A stretch of 64,000 nucleotides of DNA, taken from Dactylorhiza incarnata (lineage: Eukaryota; Streptophyta; Magnoliopsida; Asparagales; Orchidaceae). Positions 21,763-32,622 of the stretch are shown here, in pieces; position 1 is the stretch's first letter; each line of letters begins with the position of its first letter. The stretch spans positions 6,200,001 through 6,264,000 of the forward strand of contig JAWHQI010000121.1 of NCBI GenBank assembly GCA_033032865.1, read 5' to 3'. The position numbers and the translations under genes were made by a program. The notes below the pieces were generated by a model that did no database searches, was not told the origin of the DNA, and saw only the letters and a list, made by a program, of their open reading frames with translations.

Positions 21763-22249
21763 AGAGAGTGTCTATTGTGAGTATTTGGCCCGGATTACCT
21801 TCGATTTGATTTCCGATTTCACTTAATTATGATTATGCAATATAAGGGCTATCATATACAACAAGCAAAATATGAAAATAATCAAAAAGTTGCACATTTT
21901 AAATTTTAGTCAAAGCCCCTAATAAAATGTGATTTCATTAATCTGAATAAATATCTCATAACAAATCTTGAATTCAATTTATATAGATATATAAGATATT
22001 TGTAGGCAATGATTCTAAGAAAGATAGATTGGTCACCAAAAAAATGACTTTTACTTTTGATTTAATTTGATTTATAAACTTCATTTAGGCTTCAAGGGAC
22101 AAAGTCAAATTTCAAATATTATATTAGGTGACCATGGCATGATGACTTTAAAACTAAGAAAACAAAAAAAATCCATTGAAGTGTATCATGAAGTACAAAT
22201 TTGTATATTGCATTTTGAAGGAATTCTACTTCATGCATTTGATGATATC

Positions 22250-23702
22250 TTAATGAATAAGAGTTTTATGTATCCAAAGGGGACTAAGTGTGGTGGTTCC
22301 TTTGGGTACCCAAATATAACGTGTTGGTTTGTGGGTGGATAATGATGAATGGGTCCTTTCATGTGAAGTTAATATTTCATTTTTAATCTTGGGTCTCCAT
22401 TCAAACCTTGGTATAATGTTATTGTTATACATCAAATTTCCATTGTGATTATCTTTATTTTGAAAATTATAATTGACAATATTGTTTATAGCAAATTTGT
22501 GTAATTCGAATTTCAAGTTTGAAAAAACACAATTTTGAAAGTAATGGTGATTTGGTTTTTGATTTACAAAAACTTTGTGTTTCTTACTCCCATTATTATG
22601 TTTAGTTAAGATATTCATATTTGTATTCAACTTGCTTTTAGATATTGATTGATATTCTGAATTTGTGTGTTGTGAATTTTTATTTATAATTTTTATAAGC
22701 AAGTTGATTTTTTATTTTAATTCATTATTCTTGATCTTAAGATTAAGCCCAGCTTCATTATAAGCTATTGTGTTATTTTTAAGAGTGGAAGCAATAGGGT
22801 CAATATGAGTTTGATAGTTATTTCTAAATTACTCAAAAGTTTCGTCCATCTCCTTGATTTTAATTTTATAACTTTGGCACGTAGCACAATCACTTTTCAA
22901 AGATGAATTTTTTTAAGATAATTTTTCATTATGTTCTTTTACAAAAATAAATTCTTTTTGAAGTTCCTTGTATTTGTCTGTAATATCATTACAATTAAAA
23001 CAAAGCTTTAAGATTTCAATTTGTGAGCAAGATGGAGAGGCCACATCACTTTTAGATTATGAATTAGCTTTTAACCTTTTATTTTCTAAATGTAATTTCT
23101 TATTGGTAATTTTTAATTTTTTCATTTTACGTTTAGCAATTTTTAGTATATGGAAACAAGAGGAAGAAATAAACTTTCTTACAGCGCTATCGGAAGAGGC
23201 AAGATGTGAACAAGAAGTTTCTTTGTCAGTCTTCTAGGCCTTCCTCTTCCAAAGATAGGATTTCTCCTTCTCTTCCACTTGATGTGCACTCCATTGATCC
23301 ATCATGAGAGGATCCTTTTTGAACATCTGTGCAAGCTTGTATGTTCTCCAATTCTTTCGTCTTTTACATACATGTAGATGGAGAATCATAAGTTATCTCA
23401 AGAAACTTCCACATCTCGTATGCAGTATGAAAAGTATAAATGTGTTTGGAAATATTTTGACTAAGTGCACAAAATAGACAATTCATTGATTTAGCATTTA
23501 AGACGAGCTCTTCCCTACTCAACTCATTTGGTGGCTTCCTAATGGTAATATTCCATATTTTAATATCTAATGACTTAAGAAACTTTTCCATTAAAAATTT
23601 CCACCCTTTATAATTTCTGCCTTCAAATAATAGTGGTTCTAGTGATTTTCCTTCTTCATAAAAATTTCCCCCACTAATGGTAGCGAGATTATGAGACGCC
23701 AT
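22250..23702 (-). pseudogene. gag: Shortened gag of C
   Basis: The minus-strand start at 23702 reads MASHNLATISGG, then LLFEGRNYKGWKFLMEKFLKSLDIKIW, LNAKSMNCLFCAL and MWKFLEIT, the N-terminal half of a copia gag. At about 23364 the frame stops where the rest of the UBN2 core and the zinc knuckle should follow. Degenerate coiled-coil coding is seen until 22703, and the C-terminal part (22702-22250) has FEWRPKIKNE and IWVPKGTTTLS, the usual end of Sirevirus gag before protease. Nothing of pol follows. The segments are in different frames. Confidence 0.75.
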
Positions 23703-23736
23703 TATTCCCGGTTGTTAAGCAGTTAAGAATAAAACC

Positions 23737-23748
23737 ACTCTGATACCA
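23737..23748 (-). promoter_or_regulatory. Primer binding site of C (tRNA-iMet type)
   Basis: The minus strand reads TGGTATCAGAGT, two bases after the LTR end. This confirms that C runs from right to left. Confidence 0.88.
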
Positions 23749-23750
23749 CT

Positions 23751-24880
23751 TGTTGGTTCTGTAGGCGCCCTTAGAGGGGGGGTGAATAAGGGTTTTAAAA
23801 ACTTATGTTATATTTTGAATGACTTGAAATAATAAGAGATCAAAATAGTGATTTTGAATAAAGATCTAAATTGTTTTATAATGAAAGAGAGGATAATAAA
23901 AAATTTAGAGAAATGAAGAACAAAATCAATTTTACTACACAAAGAGAGACATGATTACTATTAATAAAATTGTTTGCAAAACTTGATTTCTATAACGCTA
24001 GAAATCGGAGGTGAATAATAATAAAACTCTTTTTCGTTTTCTATCCCGACTCGTTTCCCCGCGAACCAGTGGCTTTAGCCTATCCTTCCCTGGATACGGC
24101 CTCAAGCAGCTCTAGCCTTTCTATCCCCAGAAAGGCCTCGAGCACCCCCTAGATCTACTTCCTAGACCTAGTCGCCAACACGAGGCGAATTCTTCCCTAA
24201 GTCCTACCCAGACCTAGTCGCCAACACGAGGAGAATTTACACCACGATAAAAGTGATAAAAATAATAACAACACTACAAGAACTCCTTCTTGAAGAACTT
24301 CTGAAGTTGGAGACGAAGAATTGCTGTAGAATAAGCATTGTTGAAGCGATCGTCGTTCAGATCAGGCGTGATGAAATCCTTCTTCAGAAATTCATAGAAC
24401 TTTGGTGGGAGATCAACTTTCGGCAGAATAAGGCTCTGGAATTTAGACACCCAACCCTCTCTTCAATCACTAAGGAAAACAAGAGAATAGGGCTTCTTTT
24501 ATAAGAGAGAGAGCTAGCGCCTGCGCTAACGCTACTGCCGACACTATCCCTATTTAGGAAATATTCTCCGTGTGCATATCTTCATTCCAAGGAAACCCTG
24601 GAGCATTGCCTCTTGTGCTCTGTGCTACCGCCAACGTTATCCGCTAGCGCCTTCTAAAGATGCTCCCAAAATTTCTCTAATTAGAGCTAGCACCTGCGCT
24701 AGGTGCTACCGTCGGCGTTACTGGACATTTTGGAATTCTGACTTCAAACTTGGGGCAACCTTTATATGGTATCCTTGAGTCATATGGCTTTGTTTCCTGC
24801 ACACTTAAACACACAAGATCAACTACACATAGGATTTGTTATTCTCAAACCTAGGAGATGTGGAAGACCATGTTCCAACA
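23751..24880 (-). repeat. 5' LTR of C
   Basis: Partner of 16160-17302. The minus-strand ends are TGTTGGAACATGG and CCAACA. It carries quasi-palindromes at 24518-24550, 24621-24652 and 24685-24720, and TCGCC/GGCGA hairpins near 24165-24236. Open frames here are chance. Confidence 0.93.
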
Positions 24881-24885
24881 GATGT
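24881..24885. repeat. TSD of C, right copy (GATGT)
   Basis: Perfect copy of 16155-16159. Confidence 0.9.
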
Positions 24886-25115
24886 CAGATCATCAACATT
24901 GATATTAAGGTTGAATTTTTCAACGTATTGCAATGCAAGAACGTTGCGTTATTATCCAGTCGCAAAAGGGAAATAGTTTCAACATTATTGATTACGCATT
25001 TTACTATCATAATTCCCTCGTGGAAACCAACCCACTCAACTAGGCTCTTTCTCTGCTCACGTGGATTCTTTTCCGTCCTGCTTGGGAGAGCACCCTGAGC
25101 TCGCTCAGAGAGCAC
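24886..25115 (-). pseudogene. pol: gag-pol junction / protease N-terminal remnant of H
   Basis: Minus-strand frame reading SERAQGALPSRTEKNPREQ, the pattern that follows gag in Athila/Tat-type elements, then ETISLLRLDNNATFLHC. It ends at the insertion point of C and would have continued into 16154-15878. No catalytic DTG is visible. Confidence 0.6.
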
Positions 25116-25349
25116 TTAAGCCAATTAGCCCAATTGCGTCTATAGGTTTCTCATTGAGGCGGTTTGGTTGGCCATATTGGTTTGGGCTACGTCAATGACT
25201 TTTTCCATCATTTTCTCTAAAGAACTTTTCCCTTGCACTAGAACACATTGATTATAACCGGGTGGAGGCGGCCTCGGTTGGCTTCCGGACGCTTGAGCAT
25301 CAAATTGATGCTGGCCCGGTTGCCATCGTTGTCCTGCAGTGTTGTGGCT

Positions 25350-26504
25350 TCAAGAGAAGTTTGGGTTATTTGTCACACCCGGATTATATGTGTTAGAAAA
25401 AGATGTTGTGCGGTTTTGATTATTAATATAATTGACATTTTCCTCCACATTTAGATTGGAAAAATCTGAAGAGATTTCACCTGAGGGGCATTCATAGGCA
25501 TGATGTCCGGGGTTCCCGCACCCTAAACATGAAATGGCCATCACCGGAGCAGAAGAAGAGGCAGGCCTCTTCAGCAACGCGATGCTCTCATATGGTGCTG
25601 ATGCCATCTCAGCTGGTGCTCCAAATGTGCTCACTTCCAACAGTCCTCTTGCATTCCGTGGAGTGTTCCGACCTACGGTCTAGAATGAGTTGTGGGTAGC
25701 GGTGTCCTATAGGATCCACAATGCTTTGTCAGGAGTGTGATTCAGTAGAGTTCCATCGGCAGTTGCATCAACCATAGCCCTGTAGTTGGGCTCAATTGCG
25801 AAGTAGAAGTTTTCCACCAAGTTCCATGGTTGTAGTTCATGATGAGGGCATTTCCGGAGAAGGTCCATGAACCTTTCCCAAGTTTCGGTCATGGTCTCCT
25901 AATCATTCTGCCAGAAGGTTGCAATTTACCTCCTTATGCTTACAATCTTGTTAACGGGGTGGAACTTGGCGAGAAATTTTGATTGCAGTGCATCCCAGGT
26001 GGTAGCTGTGCCTGGAGGAATTGTATGAAGCCACGCCTTTGCTTTATCACGGAGGGAGAAAGGGAATAATCTTAGTTTCACAGTATCATCAGCTATGCCG
26101 GCATGCCGGAATGTTCCACATATTTCTGAAAACTCTGCTAAGTGAAGATGGGGATCTTCACTTGCCAATCCAGAAAACTGGGCAGTATTTCGGATTATAT
26201 TTAGGATAGTTGGCTTTATCTCGAATTGATTGTTCATGATGGCTGGGCCAAAGCCAGGATACACACTCCCAACAGTGTGAGTGGTGTAGTCTCGCATTGT
26301 TCTGGGCCTTAGCTAGGCCACCTCATTTTCATTAGCCTCTTGACCAACAACTCGTACATTCTCTCCCCCATGGTTGATACCATTATTTTTGTTGACATTC
26401 ATGGTGACAGTAGCACGGCGGTGCGCACGCAGCATCTGCTCTATCTCGGGATTGTAAGCTACAAAATCACCAGGGCCTTGCCCCTGCATGCACTTAAACA
26501 ACAA
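25350..26504 (-). pseudogene. gag: gag of H
   Basis: Minus-strand gag in pieces: an N-terminal part (26504-26313), a core with NNQFEIKPTILNIIRNTAQF, ASEDPHLHLAEFSEICGTF, VKLRLFPFSLRDKAKAWL and TTWDALQSKFLAKFHP (26297-25926), a part with TETWERFMDLLRKCPHHELQ (25892-25707), and an intact CCHC knuckle CLGCGNPGHHAYEC (about 25495-25536). In-frame stops separate the pieces. The sequence resembles Athila/Tat-group gags and the gag of G. The frame ends near 25350 with an Asn-rich tail. Confidence 0.85.
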
Positions 26505-26579
26505 ATAAGAAAAATAAAAAACAACAAATATTTTATACTAAATTTCCTGGATGAAAAACAAATCATACAATGCTTGCAG

Positions 26580-26597
26580 TCCCCGGCAGCGGCGCCA
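26580..26597 (-). promoter_or_regulatory. Primer binding site of H (tRNA-Asp type)
   Basis: The minus strand reads TGGCGCCGCTGCCGGGGA, six bases after the LTR end at 26604. Confidence 0.88.
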
Positions 26598-26603
26598 AAA
26601 ATT

Positions 26604-28137
26604 TGATAAGCTTACGACAAGTGTACCGGTCGTACAAGTAATAATAGTTAGGAGAGACTCCCCGAATATCGTTCTCAAAGGACTGTAAGTTTGGGTGTAT
26701 GATTTTCTCATTAGGGAAACCGATTATAAAGATTTATAAAGTGTTAAAGGGGGGTTCTGATGGGTTTTGAAAGACACAATTAAGGAAAACAAATTCAACT
26801 AATGCGGGTAAACAGCACCGCTTCGCTTGGTGGATGGACAAGTAGGATTGCGAATGGATGATTAATAACTGACGGAGTGAGGGTTGTAAGCACCTCGTCA
26901 CTAATCACACAACTAGCAAATGCTAGTGCGGCATACAACGCGCTGGAGGAATAAAAAATGGAATGAGGCGCTCCTCAACTCACATAAACTGCAATAAATT
27001 TCACGAGCATAAAATTACATTAACATTAACAAATGGTTTATGATCATCATTCTTAACAAATACACATCTACATGAAGTAACTGAAACAATACAAGGGGGA
27101 ATGAGTAAACCCAAGCCCGAAGACTCGCTGAAGATTCGCGACCAGAATCACGGGTTTGTCACTCCCCGTTCGTGCTCGGTCTTCAGTTGACTTCCGGGGT
27201 CCGTAGGATCAGTCAACTTCCTCTATGTCCCATATTCTTTGGCTCACGGCTTGAATCTAACTCTCGCCGGAGAACCCTTGAATGCAGCAGGAAATCCCTA
27301 GCAATGGAGTTTTAGAGCTCGAGGATGATGGAGGAGGCTGAGGAGGAAGCTTTAGCGTTGGATTTGCAAGGAAGCAATGGTCGGAGCTTCTCCTAGAGTG
27401 GGCGGTGGTGGAGAATTGAAAGAGGAAGAGCTGGCACAAAAATTTGTGGCAGGAATGCGATCCTTTCTATACGGCAAAATTCCTGGCTTTAAATAGTAAA
27501 TAGTCAGAAAAATGGTCACGCGCGGTCGAACGCACGACCGTTCATGAACCATGCATTATTAAAGAAGCAGGAAGCCTAGGAAGATGACGCAGAGTTCCCA
27601 TGCATTTTACTCACACACGGTCGAAGCTGACCGTGCGTAAAAACGCACGGGCAAATCCAGATATCTCAAAAACTTGCACACAACAGGTGATCGTGTGTTT
27701 CCATCACGCACGGGCAAACTGCATGTGCGTGAACAAATCGCACGATCAGGGACAGACCACCATTCTAAGCTGCAGATACCCGCGCACGATCATATCGATC
27801 GTGCATCAAGGAAATGCACGACCGTGTGATTCATGCAGACATGAAATCTGGGCAAAATGGATGATCCATCCATCTGCACAACAATCAACAAAGAAATCAC
27901 AAAGCTGGGAATACCCCTCCAGCTCAATCCAAATACAGAAAAATGGTTGGGGAGCACCATGTGCTTACCCCCAACAACATGGAGCGCAAATGCACACCAA
28001 AATAGGCCTAAATAGTGCACGAAGTGTGAAAGCGAATACAAGTGAAATACATGTGATTAAGCCTTGAAAATGTAGTGCACGCAAGTGAAAACTAGCCTAG
28101 ATGAGTCCATAAAATAGTGTAATGATCGGACTCATCA
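26604..28137 (-). repeat. 5' LTR of H
   Basis: 1534 bp, same length as the partner at 11943-13476. Its right neighbour is the TSD CTTTC, and array T1 then resumes. Frames at 27257-28067 are chance frames through the LTR; they also exist, altered, in the partner. Confidence 0.93.
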
Positions 28138-28503
28138 CTTTCCATCATAACTAATTTTCTACCATGCCACCCGAGTTATCAACCTGTCCTGCTAGCTTGT
28201 GAGAGCCAAGTCAGCAAAACATTCTCAAGGGATATTCAACATAACATTTTTTTACCCTGCCACCCAAGTGATCAACTTTCCCTGCTGGCTTGTGAGAGCC
28301 CAGTCAGCGGAACCTTCTCAGGGGCTTTCCAACATAAATTCTTTTCTACCCTGCCACCCGAGTGATCAACCTGCCTTGTAGGCTTGTGAGAGCCTAGTCA
28401 ACGGAACCTTCTCAGGGGCTTTCCAACATAACTTTATTTCTACCTTACCACTCGAGTGACCAACCTGCGCTGTCGTCTTGTGAGAACCGGTCAGCAGAAC
28501 ATT
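28138..28503 (-). repeat. Tandem array T1, right part
   Basis: Continuation of the 94-bp array after element H: unit marks at about 28177, 28270, 28364 and 28458. It stops near 28503, where unrelated sequence begins. Confidence 0.88.
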
Positions 28504-28767
28504 CTTGTATTACCCGAAATTCGTCGAGACTAGACTGAAAGTAAAGGTGGCCAAGACAAGTGGAGCGGCCGCTCAGAAGCAACTGGAGACCACTCACCTG
28601 GAAAGAAAGTATAAACCCCAATATTTGTCGAGCGCATGCAGCGCAGCATGTACATAGTCGCAATAATGAAAATGATCATAACAAGGTAAAATGGCCGCTC
28701 GAACATAGTCGAAAGAGACCGTAGTCAGAGAAGGCAGAGACCCGTGCTCGCCCCCCCCCCCCCCCCC

Positions 28768-29680
28768 TTTTTTAAGGGCGGGTAGGAAAAGGTCCCCCTC
28801 CCCACTCGCCCGACCTCTTGGGGGCGAGTGGGGGAGACCCCCACTCGCCCCTTTGGGGGTAGGTGGGGGAGGCACCCTTCCCACTCGCCCGCCAATTGGG
28901 GGTGAGTGGGGGAGAACCACACTCACCCCTTTGGGGGACGGTAGGGGAGGCCCCCTTCCCCACTTGCCCGCCCCCTTGGGGGCGAGTGGAAGGAGACCCC
29001 CACTCTCCCCATTAGGAGAGGGTGGGGGAGGCCCCCTCCCCACTCGTCTGCCCCTTTGGGGGTGAGTGGGCAGACCCCCACTCGCCCCTTTAGGGGAGGG
29101 TGGGGGGGCCCCCTCCCCACTCGCCTGCCCCCTTGGGGGCGAGTTGGGGAGACCCCCACTCGCCCCATTGGGGTAGGGTGGGGGAGGGTGGGGGAGGCCC
29201 CCCTCCCCACTCGCCCGCCCCCTTAGGGCGAGTGGGGGATACTCCCACTCGCCCCTTTGGGGGCGAGTGGGGAAGGCCCCCCTCCCCACTCGCCCGCCCC
29301 CATGGGGGCGAGTGGGGTAGACTCTCACTCGCCCCTTTGGGGGAGGGTGGGGGAGGCCCCCCTCCCCACTCGCCCGCCCCCTTGGGGACGAGTGGGGGAG
29401 ACTCCCACTCGACCCTTTGGGGGCGGGTGGGGGAGGCGCCCCTCCCCACTCGCCCGACCCCTTGGGGGTGAGTGGGGAAGACTCCCACTCGCCCCTTTGG
29501 GGACAGGTGGGGGAGGCCCCCCTCCCCACTCGCCCGCCCCCTTGGGGTCGAATGGTGGAGAATCCCACTCGCCCGACCCCTTAGGGGTGAGTGGGGGAGA
29601 CCACCACTCGCTCGCCCCCTTGGGGGCTAGTAAGGGGAAGCCCCACTCACCCTTCTTAGGCAAGTGGGATCCCGTGTAAG
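28768..29680. repeat. G/C-rich tandem array T2 (about 80-bp units)
   Basis: About ten units beginning CCTCCCCACTCGCCCG recur every 78-80 bp (one longer, near 29111-29203). Each unit contains inverted pairs of CTCGCCC and GGGCGAG, and G-runs such as GGGGGCGGGTGGGGG that could form G-quadruplexes on the minus/plus strands. It is preceded by a 17-C run (28751-28767). Long open frames on both strands (324 codons on minus) come from the lack of A/T-rich stop codons. Confidence 0.9.
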
Positions 29681-30329
29681 CTTTTTTGGACCTCCGTCAA
29701 GGGCGTGAGTGGAAGTTTCAAGTCCCACTTGCCCCCTCTTCTTCCTTGGTCGCTATGTCAAGTCAAAGTCGGCAGGGAGCTGCGGATAGCGGAATCTTGG
29801 CTATCTGCAGCCCATTTTGTGAAAGTCTCTAAATAAACCCCTATGGGCATGTTTGGGAGGTCTTCTCTCCCCCTCGCGTGTTACTTGCAATCTAGCACTC
29901 CTACCCCATGTTCGACTAGGCGACAGTGAGGTGTTTCTTAGTGCCCTCCAAGGCGTCCAGGCTCAACATTGGCTTGGGAGGGGAAGATCTTCGGATCTTT
30001 CGGGTTAGTAGCAGGACCTCCTCGCTGCAGCTCGCGGGGTTTATTTTTTATCTAAGTCCGCAAGTAGCGAGGTTCCTAGACTCTAAGTGACCTGTCGTGG
30101 GACTTCACCCGAGAGGAGTAAGGGTAAGCTGCCTACCCTAATTTTGAACTGTTCGAATCCCAATTTTTAGGTTTCAACATTCTAGTGCGGTGAGCGTGGA
30201 ACGCAGTTTGTTCGAAAAAATCTTGAGTAAGTCTAATTGCTGGAAGTTAAGAGCTAGGGAACTCACCCCCTCCCAGTGACTACGTACGGAAGAGTGACTT
30301 TGATGAGTTCAGGAAGTCAATCCCGGAGA

Positions 30330-30334
30330 GCTTG
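30330..30334. repeat. TSD of E, left copy (GCTTG)
   Basis: GCTTG here and at 42192-42196, directly outside the two LTRs of E. Confidence 0.9.
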
Positions 30335-31573
30335 TGATGGCGCGACCCGACCACCACTTTCTGATGACGACCCGGTTGCCGAAGCGCAACGCTACAAGGA
30401 CTTGAGGCGCCGTGAAGATGCTAACGGAAATCGGAGTTACAACCTCCGCCAGCGGCGTACCAAACCCGCTTAAAGACATCTATTTATTTTAGATCGTTTA
30501 TTTTATATTTGCGGATATAAAATTATTTCATATCATGGAAATAATTTTATATTCATTTTGCTCTTGTTTATTTATCATTTCCTAATTTTGAACAATGGTG
30601 TGCGTTTAGCCGTTTTGATGGTGGATTAGCTCGCCATCATGATTTGATGTATTTTGTAAACTCCTATTTAAAGGAGGCTTGATGAGAGTAAAGTAGACTA
30701 TTGAAGGAAAAAACCCTAACTTCCTCCTTGTGAGAATTTCGGCCAAAGAGGAGAGCCTCCTTGTCGCCGCCCCCCCTTATGGTGTGATACCATCCCTTGC
30801 ATTCCTCCATCCTCTTCGGTGCGACTCCGGCGAGGCTTCCGCGGTGCGACTCCAAAGAAAGAAAGGGTGCTACTCCATTCGGTGCGACGCCGGTGGAACC
30901 GTGGAGAGAGAGATTCTCCCACATCTATCTTGAGTGCATGCATGTTCTTGGTTGGGTAACCGCTCCCCTTTCTAGTGATTCTTCTACGTTTTATTTTGTG
31001 GAGGTTTTGTCGAATCGTTTTATCCGTGATCTTTATCTTCTCGCTTGCAAAAATCTGAAATATAAGTGTTGTTATTGAATCTCTTGTTGTCCGGATTGGG
31101 GAGATCCGTTGCGGGAGCAAAACTCGGCCTAGCCTTTGTTTGCTCTCCAAGATTGGCGCACTTGGCATTAACAAGGGAGTTAATCTCAACTAAAGCTTTA
31201 TCGTCGCTTGAATGTTCACCGCCGCTCCAAAATATTTCCGCTGTGTTTTGAAATGAATCGATTGATGGAATAGATGCTTGTGTAGGTGCGGTGAGTTGTG
31301 TGCTTATTGGAGAGGTAGGTCTTGTCTAAGGACGTGGTATCGAGTCCGGTTGTAGATCTTCTTATTTTTATTTTGTTATTCGGATTTGGGAGCCCACCCG
31401 ACCTCTTTGTTTGTCGCTCTTGGTCGGAGTACTCTTGGAACGAGAACTTTGAGAGCAAGCACGACCTCTTTCCGTTCGCTTTTGGTCGGAGCCCTCTCCT
31501 TCTTATTTTATGTTGAATGTTGTTTTCGTTTCCGTTAGCGTAGTGAGCACGTAGTTACGGCAGCCCTACATCA
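30335..31573 (+). repeat. 5' LTR of E
   Basis: It matches 40924-42191 closely. It begins TGATGGCGCGACC and ends CTACATCA. The first 140 bases are the copied end of the pol frame (SDDDPVAEAQRYKDLRRR..., stop at 30471-30473). The C-run at 30768-30774 is only 7 long against 32 in the other LTR. Confidence 0.93.
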
Positions 31574-31576
31574 ATT

Positions 31577-31588
31577 TGGTATCAGAGG
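31577..31588 (+). promoter_or_regulatory. Primer binding site of E (tRNA-iMet type)
   Basis: TGGTATCAGAGG, three bases after the LTR end. The leader 31589-32010 holds no frame. Confidence 0.9.
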
Positions 31589-32010
31589 CGGTCGTTTCAA
31601 CTCCCACGTTGCAAACATCCTCTCTGCATTCCTTGTGGATCGTCCGATCCTTAGAAAATCTGAAATTTTCGGATTGGTCTGCATCTAGTAAAATCTCGGA
31701 ATTTTAAAACTTGTCAAAAAAATCTGAAAAAAAAATTGTAGCTTTCTGCACGTATTTCCAGCAACATTAAAACAGAAAATTTTTCGATTCGTCCTCGTTA
31801 AGTCGGCCTGAAAATTCGAAATGTCGTAATTCTATTTAGGTGGCCTGCGAATAGCAGGCTAAAATTGTCATTTTTCAGCGAAATTCTGAAAAAAAAAAAA
31901 AAATTTAACGATCTACGTATTAATCACGTCAGGAATCTATAAAATATCCTATGTTCAATCTAGCTACAGCTCTAGGAAAAATCATATTTCCAAAATTTTC
32001 CTAAACCTGA

Positions 32011-32620
32011 ATGCGCACTAGGCTAGGAACGGAGTACACGAAACCGTCTACGTCTAGGATGGTTGCGAATCATCACAATGATCCCAACACCGAGGCCATA
32101 GCAGGTCTACGTACCGAAATGACTGAGCTTAGGACGATGTTAGAACAAATTTTACGGAATCAAGGAGGACCACCACCTCCACCACCCGTAAATGTTGGGC
32201 AGCCCGACTTTCACAACCAGGTCCATGAGTCGGATTATGATGGAGACACGCCCCGTGTACCTCCTCGAGAACCACCCCATGAGCATAGCATCAATATTAC
32301 TAGGGTCATTAAGATTGATGCGCCCACCTACGATGGCATGGGAGACCCCCATGGTTTTCCTTAGCAGGGTAGTTGATATGGAATGTTACTACCAATGGCA
32401 CAACCTCACGGATCTCCAAAAGGTCCAAGTCGCCCGCATGAAGTTGACAGGTCGTGCGAAAACCTTTTGGCTGAATGAGGAAAGGAGGTTGGGAGCCGGA
32501 CAGGGAGTCCCACCTATCGGATGGGCGGTGATGAAAAATTTGCTCACCGACCAATACGTTCCCGCTTACCACCGAACACAGATGTTCGATGAAAAATTTG
32601 CTCACCGACCTCTTTGTTTG
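32011..32620 (+). pseudogene. gag: gag of E, N-terminal part, cut by B
   Basis: Opens with MRTRLGTEYTKPSTSR, a coiled-coil (EAIAGLRTEMTELRTMLEQI), a Pro-run, then IKIDAPTYDGMGDPHGF. The frame shifts near 32350 and goes on as VVDMECYYQWHNLTDLQKVQ and ARMKLTGRAKTFWLNEER, a gypsy gag core. It is cut at about 32600 by a patchwork junction and then RT of element B. The rest of gag resumes at 36906. Confidence 0.82.
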
Positions 32621-32622
32621 TC
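32588..32622 (+). other. Patchwork junction between E and B
   Basis: 32588-32610 repeats 32530-32552 exactly (23 bp, starting GATGAAAAATTTG). 32605-32622 repeats 18 bp of the LTR of E (31398-31415, CCGACCTCTTTGTTTGTC). B's RT then starts with TCCAAATCATG. In A the matching site reads GATGAAAAATTTCC, so there is microhomology to the copied E piece. Confidence 0.8.

Larger units (their letters stand above)
16160..24880 (-). mobile_element. Gag-only Sirevirus derivative C with antisense ORF
   Basis: LTRs at 16160-17302 and 23751-24880 with a perfect TSD, GATGT. The orientation is minus: iMet-type PBS at 23737-23748, polypurine tracts near 17303 and at about 17440-17560. The interior has a shortened, degenerate gag (23702-22250) and no protease, integrase, RT or RNase H. 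A decayed plus-strand frame, antisense to the element, lies at 20092-20850. The gag lacks the same middle segment as the gag of D, so C and D belong to one non-autonomous family. C is inserted in gypsy element H. Confidence 0.93.
11943..28137 (-). mobile_element. Non-autonomous gypsy retrotransposon H
   Basis: The LTRs (11943-13476 and 26604-28137) are both 1534 bp and are flanked by a perfect 5-bp TSD, CTTTC (11938-11942 and 28138-28142). The orientation is minus: PBS beside the right LTR, polypurine tract beside the left. H has gag and remnants of a protease region but no RT, RNase H or integrase, so it must have moved with enzymes from another element. Element C (8.7 kb) is inserted in the protease remnant. 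H itself sits in array T1. Confidence 0.93.
28504..30334 (+). repeat. Left part of old Tat-like element Z (LTR and leader)
   Basis: No gene here. It consists of a short segment with a T3-like snippet (CTGGAGACCACTC at about 28585), the G/C-rich array T2, then 29690-30334, which ends as an LTR would (TTTCAACA at 30172-30179) followed by a degenerate PBS-like stretch (GTGCGGTGAGCGTGG). Element E is inserted after 30334, and the gag of Z resumes at 42192. That this is the LTR of Z is inferred from position; no second copy is in the window. Confidence 0.45.

Noticed and set aside
28594..29568. 324-codon open frame on the minus strand, Gly/Pro/Ser rich, with overlapping frames on both strands
   Set aside because: It runs through the G/C-rich 80-bp array T2, where stop codons are rare in every frame. 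The period is not a multiple of three, and the protein has no domain.
30276..30473. Separate small gene at the start of E
   Set aside because: The frame is the copied tail of pol of E inside its 5' LTR; the same tail is in the 3' LTR.
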